Of a stretch of 31,273 bases of DNA, positions 13,164 through 21,294 are shown one piece after another. Made by a program: the position numbers and the translations under genes. This stretch comes from Desulfovibrio sp. UBA4079. Lineage in GTDB: Bacteria > Desulfobacterota > Desulfovibrionia > Desulfovibrionales > Desulfovibrionaceae. The first letter of the stretch is position 1. Each line of letters begins with the position of its first letter. The stretch is from contig DFYP01000136.1 of the NCBI GenBank assembly GCA_002382645.1, positions 543 to 31,815 on the forward strand. The letters run 5' to 3'. Under the pieces are notes generated by a model that was not told the origin of the DNA, made no database searches, and saw only the letters and a program-made list of their open reading frames with translations.

Positions 13164-15755
13164 ATGCTGGGCTGGCTCTTCAAACGGCGCGCCAAGGACC
13201 CGCGTCAGGCCGCGGGCCTGTTCAAGGTCAAGTACGGCCAGTTCAAGGCCCTGCTGGAGTCCAACTCCGAGCTCTTGCAGCTCATCACGGACCTGGAGCA
13301 GAAGCTCTCCGGCGGCACGGTCTTCGGCATGGCCTACGTGCGCTCCCAGTCCTCGCGCATCGTTTTCCACGCCGTGCGCATGGTCAACAACTTCGACGGC
13401 CTCTCGGCCAGCCGCTACCCGGCCCTGCGGCCGGTCATGGAGGACCTGCGCCAGAGGATCGCGGCCCTGGCCGAAATCAAGCGCCACGAGACGGACGCCC
13501 CGTTCATCCTGCCCTACTCCGAGATCTCCCGCGAACTGGTGGACAGCGTGGGCGGCAAGAACGCCAACCTGGGGGAGATCGCCGGGCGCGCCGGGCTGCC
13601 CATCCCGGACGGCTTCGCCATCACCACCGCGGGCTACGAGGCCTTCATGCGCCACGGCGGGTTCCTGGACGAGGTCAAGCGCCTGGAGATGGAGGTGGAC
13701 CCGGCCGAGCCCGAGACCATGGTCGCGGCCAGCGAGGGCATCCAGCGCCTGTTCCTCTCGGCCGACGCGCCCCCGGCCCTGGCCGAGGCCATCCTCTCGG
13801 CCTACGAGGCCCTCTGCGCCCGCCGGAACGCCGGTCCCGAGGGCCTGCCCATCTCCATGCGCAGCAGCGCCATCGGCGAGGATTCCGAGCTGTCCTTCGC
13901 GGGCCAGTACCTCACCGTGCTCAACGTGCGGCCCGACCGCATCATGGACAACTACCGCCGCATCCTGGGCAGCCTGTTCACGCCCCGGGCCATCTCCTAC
14001 CGCCTGCACAAGGGCATCCCGGCCGAGGACATCGCCATGAGCGTGGCCTGTCTGGAGATGGTCGAGGCCGTGGCCAGCGGGGTCATGTACTCGCGCCACC
14101 CCTTCGACCTGCTGGACGAGAACGTGCTCATCAACGCGGTCTGGGGCCTGGGGCCCTACGCCGTGGACGGGGTCATCACCCCGGACGTGCTGCGGCTGAG
14201 CAAGGAGGACGAGCCCAGGCTCCTGGAGGCCCGCATCGCCCGCAAGGAGCGCCGCCTCGTGGCCCGCGCCGGCGGGCTCCTGGAGGACGAGACCCTGTCC
14301 GAGGCCGAGGCCCTCAAGCCCTGCCTGAACGAGGAGCAGGCCCGGCTCCTGGCCGCCTACGCCGTGCGCCTGGAACGCCACTACCGCTGCGCCCAGGACA
14401 TCGAGTGGGCCCTGGACCGCGAGGGACGGCTCGTGCTGCTCCAGGCCCGGCCCCTGCGGGCCGAGGCCGGGGACGGACAGCGGCCCACGGCCGGGGTGGT
14501 GCCGGGCTATGAGGTGCTCCTGGAGGGCGGGGACGCGGCCTGCCCCGGGGTGGGCTCAGGCCCCGTGCGCCACGTCTGGCCGGACAGCGACCTCACCGGA
14601 TTTCCCCAGGGCGCGGTGCTCGTGGCCGAGCACTCCTCGCCCAAGTACGCCCTGATCCTCCAGCGGGCCCAGGCCGTGGTCACCAACGCGGGCAGCGTCA
14701 CCGGCCACATGGCCTCCCTGGCCCGGGAGTACCGCGTGCCCTCGCTGCTGAACACCGGCAAGGCCACGGACCAGCTCAAGGAGGGCCAGGTGGTCACGGT
14801 GGACGCCTTCTCCGGCCGCGTCTACAAGGGCGAGGTGCCGGAACTCCTGCGGCTGCGCCAGGACCGGGCCGACTTCATGAAGGACACCCCGGTGTACGAG
14901 ACGCTCAAGCGCCTGGCCGAGCTGGTGGTGCCCCTGAACCTCACGGACCCGCGCTCCCCGGACTTCGCCCCGGCCAAGTGCCGCACCGTGCACGACGTCA
15001 TGCGGCTGATCCACGAGCTGTCCTACGGCGAGATGTTCCAGATCAGCGACCTGGCCACGGACCGGGGCACCTTCTCGGTGAAGCTGGCCGCGCACCTGCC
15101 CCTGGACCTGTACATCATCGACCTGGGCGGCGGGCTCGCGGAGGACCACGGCTGGGGCCGCAGGGTACGCCCCGAGCACGTGCTCTCGGCCCCGTTCAAG
15201 GCTCTGCTGGCGGGCCTGCTCCTGCCCGAGCTGCGCCACGCCGAGCCCCGGCCCGTGGACCTGCGCGGGTTCTTCTCGGTCATGGGCGAGCAGATGCTCT
15301 CGGCCCCCCAGGCCGGGGGCCAGCGCTTCGGGGACAAGAGCTACGCCATCGTCTCGGACAAGTATCTGAACTTCAGCTCCCGGGTGGGCTACCACTACAG
15401 CATCCTGGACGCCTACTGCGGCCAGACCGTGAACAAGAACTACGTGAACTTCCAGTTCAAGGGCGGGGCGGCCGACGACGTGCGCAAGAACCGCCGGGTG
15501 CGGGCCATCGCCCGCATCCTGGAGACCCACGGGTTCGCGGTGGAGGTCAACGGCGACCGGGTGGTGGCCCGGTTCCAGAAGTACGAGGCCGCGGCCACGG
15601 CCGAGCGCCTGGACATGCTCGGCCGGCTGCTCATCTTCACCCGCCAGATGGACATGCTCATGGTGGACGAGGGCAGCGTGCAGCGGGTCTCGCAGTGCTT
15701 CCTGGACGGCGACTACCACTACGAGCAGAACGGCGGCCCGTCCTGCGGGACGTAA
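13164..15755 (+). CDS. PEP-synthase-like phosphotransferase with a novel C-terminal domain (paralogue B)
   Basis: 863 aa, same architecture as the protein at 4437-7031: helical N-terminal region (about 10-115); ATP-grasp domain (about 120-440; VGGKNANLGEI, RSSAIGEDSELSFAGQY, VMYSRHPFD, QDIEWALD, LLQARPLR); phospho-histidine domain (about 450-570; ACPGVGSGPV, GSVTGHMASLAREYRVPS) with candidate His515; then ~300 residues of the unfamiliar domain with CRTVHDVMRLIHE, YIIDLGGG, GYHYSILD and NYVNFQFKGGAADD. PEP-synthase barrel motifs are missing. ATG at 13164 follows GGGAGGAAGGG and lies 10 bp after the activator gene, so the two form an operon. It may phosphorylate a protein or small molecule connected with the permease system, or act in signalling with the activator. 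The acceptor is unknown. Confidence 0.85.
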   Translation: MLGWLFKRRAKDPRQAAGLFKVKYGQFKALLESNSELLQLITDLEQKLSGGTVFGMAYVRSQSSRIVFHAVRMVNNFDGLSASRYPALRPVMEDLRQRIAALAEIKRHETDAPFILPYSEISRELVDSVGGKNANLGEIAGRAGLPIPDGFAITTAGYEAFMRHGGFLDEVKRLEMEVDPAEPETMVAASEGIQRLFLSADAPPALAEAILSAYEALCARRNAGPEGLPISMRSSAIGEDSELSFAGQYLTVLNVRPDRIMDNYRRILGSLFTPRAISYRLHKGIPAEDIAMSVACLEMVEAVASGVMYSRHPFDLLDENVLINAVWGLGPYAVDGVITPDVLRLSKEDEPRLLEARIARKERRLVARAGGLLEDETLSEAEALKPCLNEEQARLLAAYAVRLERHYRCAQDIEWALDREGRLVLLQARPLRAEAGDGQRPTAGVVPGYEVLLEGGDAACPGVGSGPVRHVWPDSDLTGFPQGAVLVAEHSSPKYALILQRAQAVVTNAGSVTGHMASLAREYRVPSLLNTGKATDQLKEGQVVTVDAFSGRVYKGEVPELLRLRQDRADFMKDTPVYETLKRLAELVVPLNLTDPRSPDFAPAKCRTVHDVMRLIHELSYGEMFQISDLATDRGTFSVKLAAHLPLDLYIIDLGGGLAEDHGWGRRVRPEHVLSAPFKALLAGLLLPELRHAEPRPVDLRGFFSVMGEQMLSAPQAGGQRFGDKSYAIVSDKYLNFSSRVGYHYSILDAYCGQTVNKNYVNFQFKGGAADDVRKNRRVRAIARILETHGFAVEVNGDRVVARFQKYEAAATAERLDMLGRLLIFTRQMDMLMVDEGSVQRVSQCFLDGDYHYEQNGGPSCGT

Positions 15756-15759
15756 GCTC

Positions 15760-16167
15760 CTAGCGACAACCGAAGAACAGGCTGTAGCCGCCGTCCTGGG
15801 CCAGGCCCGCGCGCCGGATGTCCGGGTCCAGGAGGTTCTCGTTGTGGCCCGGGGAGTCGCGCCAGCCCTCGAATTGCCTCTTGGGCGTGGGCTCGGGCCA
15901 GAGCAGGCCCGCGTTCTCCACGCAGTGCCTGGAGCCCGAGCGGTCGAAGCGGTTGTCGAAGCCGTCGTGGGAAAGCCGTTTCGCGTCCCGCATGGCCCGG
16001 GCCTGCTCCTGGGCCAGGCCGTCCAGGCGGCTGTCGCGGGAAAGTTTCACCAGGCCGTGCTCCTGGCGCCAGGCATTGATCCGGGAGAGGAGTTCGTCCT
16101 CGAACCCGCCACCCCAGGCCCCCACAGGGATCAGGACCAGCAGGACCGCCAGGATCAGGGGCTTCAT
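15760..16167 (-). CDS. CAP (SCP/PR-1-like) domain secreted protein
   Basis: 135 aa: signal peptide (about 1-19, PLILAVLLVLIPVGAWG) followed directly by a compact CAP domain. Conserved features are the first helix (LLSRINAWRQEHGL), LSHDGFDNRF with a cavity His, VENAG, and the signature SPGHNENLLDPDIRRAGLA. Bacterial CAP proteins are extracytoplasmic with poorly known roles, some in lipid or cell-wall contexts. ATG overlaps the stop of the upstream glycosyltransferase as ATGA. Its stop lies 4 bp from that of the converging PEP-synthase-like gene. Confidence 0.9.
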   Translation of the reverse strand: MKPLILAVLLVLIPVGAWGGGFEDELLSRINAWRQEHGLVKLSRDSRLDGLAQEQARAMRDAKRLSHDGFDNRFDRSGSRHCVENAGLLWPEPTPKRQFEGWRDSPGHNENLLDPDIRRAGLAQDGGYSLFFGCR

Positions 16168-17219
16168 GTGAGCCCCAGCTTGGGCGCCAGGGCGGCCCAG
16201 GCCTGTTCCGGAGAAATCTCGCGCATGCAGTCGTGGTGCTTGAGCGGGCAGCGCCGGTGGCCGTGCAGGCCGCAGGGCCGGCAGTCCAGATCGCGCTCCA
16301 GCACCGTGGAGTTCTCCCCGCGCGGGAAAAAGCCCAGGGCCCGGGTGGTGGGCCCGAACAGGGCCACCAGGGGCGTGTCCTGGACCCAGGCCAGGTGCAT
16401 GGGCCCGGAGTCGTTGGTCAGGTAGGCGTCCACCCGGCCCAGGACCGCGGCCAGCTCGGGCAGGGAGAGCCTGCCGGAGAGGTCCAGGGCCCGCGCCCGG
16501 GCCTGGGGCGAGGCCCAGTCCAGCACGGCCCGGGCAATGCCCTCCTCGCCGGGACCGGCCAGGAGCAGGAGCCGCGCCCCGGCCGCGGCGGCCAGGTCCA
16601 GGACCCGGCTGAAGTATTCCCCGGGCCAGCACTTGGTGGGCCAGGCCGAGCCCGGGTGCACGCCCAGGATGGGCCCCTCGCCCGCGGGCAGCTCGCGCTC
16701 CCAGATCATCGCGGCCCGGTCCAGGGCCGCCTGGGGCAGCACGAGCCGGGCCTTGGGCGCGGGCAGGCCGATGCCCAGGGGGGTGAGCAGCTGGAACAGC
16801 CGCTCGATCTCCTCCAGGCGGGCGAAGTCGCGGGGCACGGTTTCGGTGTAGGCCAGGCGGTTGAACCAGGGGCGGTTGTAGCCGATGCGCCGGGGGATGC
16901 GCGAGGCCCAGGCCACCAGGGCGCTGCGCAGGCTGGTGTGGGCCGAAAGCCAGAGATCGAAGCCCTGGTCCTCCAGGGAGCGGCCCTGGCACAGGGCCGA
17001 ACACAGGCCGCGTTGCGCGCCGCGTTTGGCAAAGCCGTGAACAGCGGCCAGCTCGGGCTGGGCCGCGAACAGGCCTTCCAGCCCGGCGCGCACGTAGAAA
17101 TGGATTTCGGCCCGGGGAAAGCGCTCCTTGAGCGCGGCGATGAGCGGCAGGGTGAGCACGGCGTCGCCCAGAAAGGCGGTCTGCCAGATCCCGATGCGTT
17201 CGGGCGCTCCTGCGTTCAC
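16164..17219 (-). CDS. waaF: Glycosyltransferase family 9, heptosyltransferase II type
   Basis: 351 aa cytoplasmic GT-B enzyme of lipopolysaccharide inner-core assembly, adding heptose from ADP-heptose. Motifs: N-terminal IGIWQTAFLGDAVLTLPLI; nucleotide-binding HPGSAWPTKCWPGEYF; TNDSGPMHLAWV; and the Cys-containing tail CRPCGLHGHRRCPLKHHDCM typical of WaaF-like members. Start GTG at 17219, with GGGAGAT upstream, fits the family length; the open frame further upstream is unconserved. The acceptor cannot be fixed from sequence, so family assignment is firmer than the symbol. Confidence 0.9.
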   Translation of the reverse strand: MNAGAPERIGIWQTAFLGDAVLTLPLIAALKERFPRAEIHFYVRAGLEGLFAAQPELAAVHGFAKRGAQRGLCSALCQGRSLEDQGFDLWLSAHTSLRSALVAWASRIPRRIGYNRPWFNRLAYTETVPRDFARLEEIERLFQLLTPLGIGLPAPKARLVLPQAALDRAAMIWERELPAGEGPILGVHPGSAWPTKCWPGEYFSRVLDLAAAAGARLLLLAGPGEEGIARAVLDWASPQARARALDLSGRLSLPELAAVLGRVDAYLTNDSGPMHLAWVQDTPLVALFGPTTRALGFFPRGENSTVLERDLDCRPCGLHGHRRCPLKHHDCMREISPEQAWAALAPKLGLT

Positions 17220-17270
17220 AGCTTGATCTCCCGGGCCCGGGCCGGTATTTTCAACGGAACGGAGGCGGCC

Positions 17271-17510
17271 ATGAAGTACATCCTGTTCGAGGATTTCTCC
17301 GGCGACCCGGTGCCCATCATCTTTCCCAACCGCATCGACTTCGCCGAGTTCCGGGAGCAGATCCCCTACTCCAAGGTCCTGTCCGCCGGGTACATCCAGC
17401 TGCGCGGCCAGGCCTTCACCTGCCACGGCGAATCCAAGGGCCTGGAGGCCCGTTCCCGCCCCGAGGACGCGGCCATCATCCAGAAGAAGTTCCAGAATCC
17501 CGAGGACTGA
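17271..17510 (+). CDS. Small protein of unknown function (79 aa)
   Basis: ATG at 17271 follows GGAGG at an ideal distance. The product is small, soluble and mixed alpha/beta: MKYILFEDFSGDPVPIIFP, then a DFAEFREQIPYSKVLSAG helix/loop, ending in a charged tail. I recognise no family. It is a single-gene unit: the heptosyltransferase diverges upstream and a strong terminator follows the stop. Good codon use and signals support a real gene despite the long open frame running through from upstream. Confidence 0.8.
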   Translation: MKYILFEDFSGDPVPIIFPNRIDFAEFREQIPYSKVLSAGYIQLRGQAFTCHGESKGLEARSRPEDAAIIQKKFQNPED

Positions 17511-17514
17511 GACG

Positions 17515-17547
17515 CCGGGGCCGCAAGCCGCGGCCCCGGTCTCTTTC
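17515..17547. terminator. Bidirectional intrinsic terminator
   Basis: A perfect 10-bp GC stem (CCGGGGCCGC, 5-base loop, GCGGCCCCGG; 17515-17539) followed by a T-rich run (TCTCTTT) lies between the 79-aa gene and glpX, which converge here. It ends the plus transcript and can also serve the long minus operon, though the T-tract is only on the plus side. Confidence 0.75.
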
Positions 17548-18531
17548 CTAGTTGTACTTGACGGCGCTCACCCGCATCAGGGTGTCCCAGTTGTGGATGG
17601 CCTCGATGTAGCGGATGGTGCCGGTCTTGCCGCGCATGACCAGGGAATGGGTCTCGGCCCCGTGGCCGGTATAGCGCACGCCCTTGAGGAAGGTTCCGCC
17701 GGAGATGCCCGTGGCCGCGAAGAACAGGTCGTCGCTCTTGACCAGGTCGGCCACGGTGTAGATGCGCCGGATGTCCATGCCCGACTCGGCCAGGCCGTTC
17801 TTCTCGGCCTGCTTCTGCGGATCGAGCTTGGCGAACATCTCGCCGCCCATGATGCGGATGGCGATGGCCGAAAGCACGCCCTCGGGGGTGCCGCCGGTGC
17901 CCATCATCAGGTCCACTTCGCTGCGCGGGTCGATGGCCATGAGCGAACCGGCCACGTCGCCGTCGGTGTGCAGCTGGATGCGCGCCCCGGCCTCGCGGAT
18001 CTCGCCCACCAGCTTCTTGTGCCGGGGCTTGTCCAGGACGAAGACCACCAGGTCGTCCACGTCCTTGCCCAGGGCCTTGGCGATTTTCCGCAGGTTCTCG
18101 CCAACCGGGGCCTCGATGTCCACCACGGTCTTGGCCTCGGCGGGCACCACCAGTTTCTGCATGTAGAAGCTGGGACCGGGCTCGAACATGGTCCCGGCCG
18201 GGGCCACGCCCACCACGGAGATGGCGTTGGGCCGGCCGAAGGCCAGGAGGTTGGTGCCCTCCACCGGGTCCACGGCCACGTCCACGGCCAGCTCGCCGCC
18301 GCCGCCCACGCGCTCGCCGTTGTAGAGCCGGGGGGCCTCGTCCTTCTCGCCCTCGCCGATGACCACCCGGCCGTCGATGTTGAGCGTTTCAAAGGACAGG
18401 CGCATGGCGTCCACGGCGGCCTGGTCGCCGGCCTCCTTGTCGCCCTTGCCGAGCCAGCGCGCCGACGACAGGGCCGCGGCCTCGGTCACGCGCACCAGGT
18501 CCATGGCCAGGTTTCTCTGCGGGGCTTCCAT
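17548..18531 (-). CDS. glpX: Class II fructose-1,6-bisphosphatase GlpX
   Basis: 327 aa cytoplasmic, metal-dependent hydrolysis of fructose-1,6-bisphosphate to fructose-6-phosphate, for gluconeogenesis and feeding of the pentose-phosphate pathway. Family motifs: VIGEGEKDEAP (metal Glu), VDPVEGTNLLAFGRPNA (about residues 87-103, metal and substrate residues), TDGDVAGSLMAIDP, and MMGTGGTPEGVLSA. Length is typical. ATG at 18531 has GAGGAGAG upstream. It is last in the minus operon, 32 bp after tkt, matching the metabolic link: GlpX makes the fructose-6-phosphate that transketolase uses. Confidence 0.96.
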   Translation of the reverse strand: MEAPQRNLAMDLVRVTEAAALSSARWLGKGDKEAGDQAAVDAMRLSFETLNIDGRVVIGEGEKDEAPRLYNGERVGGGGELAVDVAVDPVEGTNLLAFGRPNAISVVGVAPAGTMFEPGPSFYMQKLVVPAEAKTVVDIEAPVGENLRKIAKALGKDVDDLVVFVLDKPRHKKLVGEIREAGARIQLHTDGDVAGSLMAIDPRSEVDLMMGTGGTPEGVLSAIAIRIMGGEMFAKLDPQKQAEKNGLAESGMDIRRIYTVADLVKSDDLFFAATGISGGTFLKGVRYTGHGAETHSLVMRGKTGTIRYIEAIHNWDTLMRVSAVKYN

Positions 18532-18563
18532 GTATCGCTCTCCTCGTTGTCAGCCGTTGGTTG

Positions 18564-20549
18564 CTAGAAAAAACGCTCGCGGATGCGCCGGGCCACGTCC
18601 TCGGCCGTGAAGCCGTACTTCTTGGCCAGCTGCCCGGCCGGAGCCGATTCGCCGAAATGGTTCAGGCCCATGGCCAGGCCGTCGCAGCCCAGGTACTTGT
18701 ACCAGCAGTCCGTGCGTCCGGCCTCCAGGGAGGCGCGCCTGGTCACGGCCGGCGGCAGCACGGCCTTCTTGTAGTCCTCGGATTGCTCGTCGAACAGGGC
18801 CTGGCAGACCACGTTCACCAGCCGGATCTTCTTGCCGGGCAGGAGCGCCATGGCCTCCAGGGCCAGGGAGACCTCCGAGCCCGAGGCCAGCAGGAGCAGC
18901 TCGGGCTCACCCTCGCAGTCGGCCAGCACGTAGCCGCCGCGCCGGGCCCCGTCCTTGACCCCGGGGTACGTGGCCGGGTCGAGCACGGGCAGGCCCTGGC
19001 GGGTCAGGAACAGGCAGGAGGGCCGCTCCTCCTCGTGCAGGGCGATGTCCAGGCAGAGCGCGGTCTCGCCCGCGTCCGCCGGGCGGAAGTCCAGGACCCC
19101 GGGGATGAGCCGCAGGGAGGCCATGTGCTCCACGGGCTGGTGCGTGGGACCGTCCTCGCCCAGGTGGAAGGAGTCGTGGGTGAAGACGTAGAGCACCGGG
19201 AGCTTCTGCAGGGACGACATGCGGATGGCGTTGCGGCAGTAGTCCGAAAAGGTCAGGAACGTGGCCCCGAAGGGGATCGGCCCGCCGTGCAGGGCCAAGC
19301 CGTTCATGATCGCGGCCATGGGGAACTCGCGCACGCCGAAGGCCAGGCAGCGGTTGCCGAAGGCCCCGGCCCCGAACACGCCGTAGGCGTCGCGGAACTT
19401 GGCCGTCTGGTTCGAGGGGTCCAGGTCCGCGGAACCGCCCACCAGGACCGGCAGCTTGGGCGCGATGTGGTCCAGGCACTTGCCCCAGGCCTGGCGCGTG
19501 GCCGGCTTGGTCCCGGCCTCGAAGGACGGCCAGTCCAGGCTGAGCTTCCCGCGCGGGCCCGTGGCCATGTTCCAGTAGGCCGCGAAGTCCTTGTCCGCCA
19601 GGCGGGCCTTGAGGTTCTCGCGCCAGAGCCGGGTGTTCTCGCGCTGGCCGTCGTGGCGGGCGCGCATCTGGGCCACCACGTCGTCGGGGGCGAAGAAGAA
19701 CTGGTCCGCGGGCAGGCCCATCTTGGTCTTGGTGGCCGCGATCTCCTCGGGCGGCAGGGGCTCGCCGTGGGTGCCGTGGTCGCCCTCGCGGGTGGCCGAA
19801 CCCTTGGCCATGACCGTGTGGCCGATGATCAGCGTGGGCCGGGAGGCGTCCAGGCGGGCGGTCTGGATGGCCTTGCGGATGGCCCCGCGGTCGTGGCCGT
19901 CCACCTCGATGACCTGCCAGCAGAAGGCCTCGAAGGCCTTCTTGTAGTCGCAGCAGTCCGCGCGCTTGGTGGGCCCGGCCAGCTGGATCTTGTTGGAGTC
20001 GTAGAACACGATGAGCTTGCCCAGGCCCCAGAGGCCGGCCAGGGAGGCCGCGCCCAGGGCGATGGGCTCCTGGAGGTCGCCGTCCGAGGCCAGGACGTAG
20101 GTGAAGTGGTCCAGCACGTCCGCGCCGAGCTTGGCGGCCAGATGGGCCTCGGCCGCGGCCAGGCCCACGGACATGGCGAAGCCCTGGCCCAGGGGCCCGG
20201 TGGTGGCCTCCACGCCCGGGGTCAGGTCGCGCTCGGGATGGCCCGGGGTCAGGCTGCCCAGCTGGCGGAAGGCCCTGAGGTCATCCATGCCGATGCGGCC
20301 GGTGAGCTGCAGCAGGGCATAGAGCAGGGCCGACTCGTGCCCGGCCGAGAGCACGAAGCGGTCGCGGTTGAACCAGCGCGCGTCGTCCGGGTCGGTGTTC
20401 AGGAACTCGCTGAACAGGACGTAGGCGAAGTCGGCCGAGGACATGGCCCCGCCGGGGTGGCCGGAATTGGCCGCCCGGACCGTGTCCATGACCAGCCCGC
20501 GGATGACGTTGACGCATTTCTGGTCGAGGGTCTCGTTGCCCATGCTCAT
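18564..20549 (-). CDS. tkt: Transketolase
   Basis: 661 aa, normal full length. Thiamine-diphosphate enzyme moving two-carbon units between sugar phosphates. Seen: N-terminal substrate His region (NSGHPGGAMSSADFAYVLF), diphosphate motif beginning ASDGDLQEPIALGAASLAGL and ending near FYDSNKIQLAG, central GGSADLDPSNQT, FLTFSDYCRNAIRMS, and the HDSFHLGEDGPTHQPVEH loop of the pyrimidine domain. ATG at 20549 overlaps the rpiB stop as ATGA; a second ATG at 20543 is possible. The coupling with rpiB and glpX gives a compact sugar-phosphate module. Confidence 0.97.
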   Translation of the reverse strand: MSMGNETLDQKCVNVIRGLVMDTVRAANSGHPGGAMSSADFAYVLFSEFLNTDPDDARWFNRDRFVLSAGHESALLYALLQLTGRIGMDDLRAFRQLGSLTPGHPERDLTPGVEATTGPLGQGFAMSVGLAAAEAHLAAKLGADVLDHFTYVLASDGDLQEPIALGAASLAGLWGLGKLIVFYDSNKIQLAGPTKRADCCDYKKAFEAFCWQVIEVDGHDRGAIRKAIQTARLDASRPTLIIGHTVMAKGSATREGDHGTHGEPLPPEEIAATKTKMGLPADQFFFAPDDVVAQMRARHDGQRENTRLWRENLKARLADKDFAAYWNMATGPRGKLSLDWPSFEAGTKPATRQAWGKCLDHIAPKLPVLVGGSADLDPSNQTAKFRDAYGVFGAGAFGNRCLAFGVREFPMAAIMNGLALHGGPIPFGATFLTFSDYCRNAIRMSSLQKLPVLYVFTHDSFHLGEDGPTHQPVEHMASLRLIPGVLDFRPADAGETALCLDIALHEEERPSCLFLTRQGLPVLDPATYPGVKDGARRGGYVLADCEGEPELLLLASGSEVSLALEAMALLPGKKIRLVNVVCQALFDEQSEDYKKAVLPPAVTRRASLEAGRTDCWYKYLGCDGLAMGLNHFGESAPAGQLAKKYGFTAEDVARRIRERFF

Positions 20550-20986
20550 CTCCGGTCAAAGAGCTCGATGAGGTCCAGACGGCGCTGGTGCCGCTCACCG
20601 GCGAAATTCGTGCTCAGGAAGACCTGGACCATGCTCCAGGCCAGGCCCTGGCCCACAACGCGCTCCCCCAGGCAGAGGATGTTGGCGTCGTTGTGTTCGC
20701 GGGCCATGCGGGCCATGAACTCGTTGGTGCACAGGGCCGCGCGGATGCCGTGGTAGCGGTTGGCGGCGATCGCCATGCCCAGGCCCGTGCCGCAGATCAG
20801 GATGCCCAGGCAGCCGCCCGCGAGCACCCGCTGGGCCATCTTCTGGGCGAACGGCGGGTAGTCGCAGCTCGCCGTGCAGTCCGGGCCCAGGTCTTCCACG
20901 GTATGGCCGGCCGCGGCCAGCTTGTCCTTGAGGAAGGTCTTGAGCTGGAAGCCGCCGTGGTCCGAGGCGATGACGATGGTCTGCAT
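20546..20986 (-). CDS. rpiB: Ribose-5-phosphate isomerase B
   Basis: 146 aa. Interconverts ribose-5-phosphate and ribulose-5-phosphate. Motifs: IASDHGGFQLK at the N-terminus, catalytic Cys in ILICGTGLGMAIAANR (about residues 64-79), and active-site His in AREHNDANILCLGERV. ATG at 20986 has GGGAGAG upstream; an upstream in-frame start adds six unconserved residues. It is translationally coupled to tkt downstream and 14 bp after the 97-aa coiled-coil gene. Confidence 0.96.
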   Translation of the reverse strand: MQTIVIASDHGGFQLKTFLKDKLAAAGHTVEDLGPDCTASCDYPPFAQKMAQRVLAGGCLGILICGTGLGMAIAANRYHGIRAALCTNEFMARMAREHNDANILCLGERVVGQGLAWSMVQVFLSTNFAGERHQRRLDLIELFDRR

Positions 20987-21000
20987 GTTCTCTCCCGCTC

Positions 21001-21294
21001 TCACTGCTGTCCGCCGGCCTTGGCCCGCTGCCGGGCTTCCTGCCTGGCGCGGATCTCGCGCTCGATGCGCCCGGCCTCCTCGGCCAGGAACGCGGCCTGG
21101 GTGCGGCAGAACCCGGCCTCGGCCTGGTCCGCCTCGGTCTGGCCCAGCCTGCCCAGGCAGGCATATTCCTCGCTCAACCGTTTTTCAAGACGCCGGATTT
21201 CCAGGCGCCGCACGGCCGTGCCCAAGGCGAAGGCCAGCTCGTCGCCCAGCAGGCGCAGGCCCTCGTGGAACACGGACAGCGGGCCGCCGCTCAT
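21001..21294 (-). CDS. Small coiled-coil protein of unknown function
   Basis: 97 aa, rich in Glu, Arg, Ala and Leu, with predicted long helices (about residues 25-90; LEIRRLEKRLSEEY, EEAGRIEREIRARQEAR). No signal peptide or membrane segment is apparent. Not recognised. Its ATG overlaps the stop of the upstream lipoprotein gene as ATGA and it lies 14 bp before rpiB, supporting a real, co-translated gene. Confidence 0.75.
   Translation of the reverse strand: MSGGPLSVFHEGLRLLGDELAFALGTAVRRLEIRRLEKRLSEEYACLGRLGQTEADQAEAGFCRTQAAFLAEEAGRIEREIRARQEARQRAKAGGQQ

Noticed and set aside
18561..20756. 731-aa open frame opposite tkt and rpiB, and similar long antisense frames at 4536-7088, 10571-13195 and 25782-28424
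   Set aside because: High GC removes stop codons from antisense frames. Each lies over a gene with clear domains, and the antisense products are low-complexity Gly/His/Arg/Gln mixtures.
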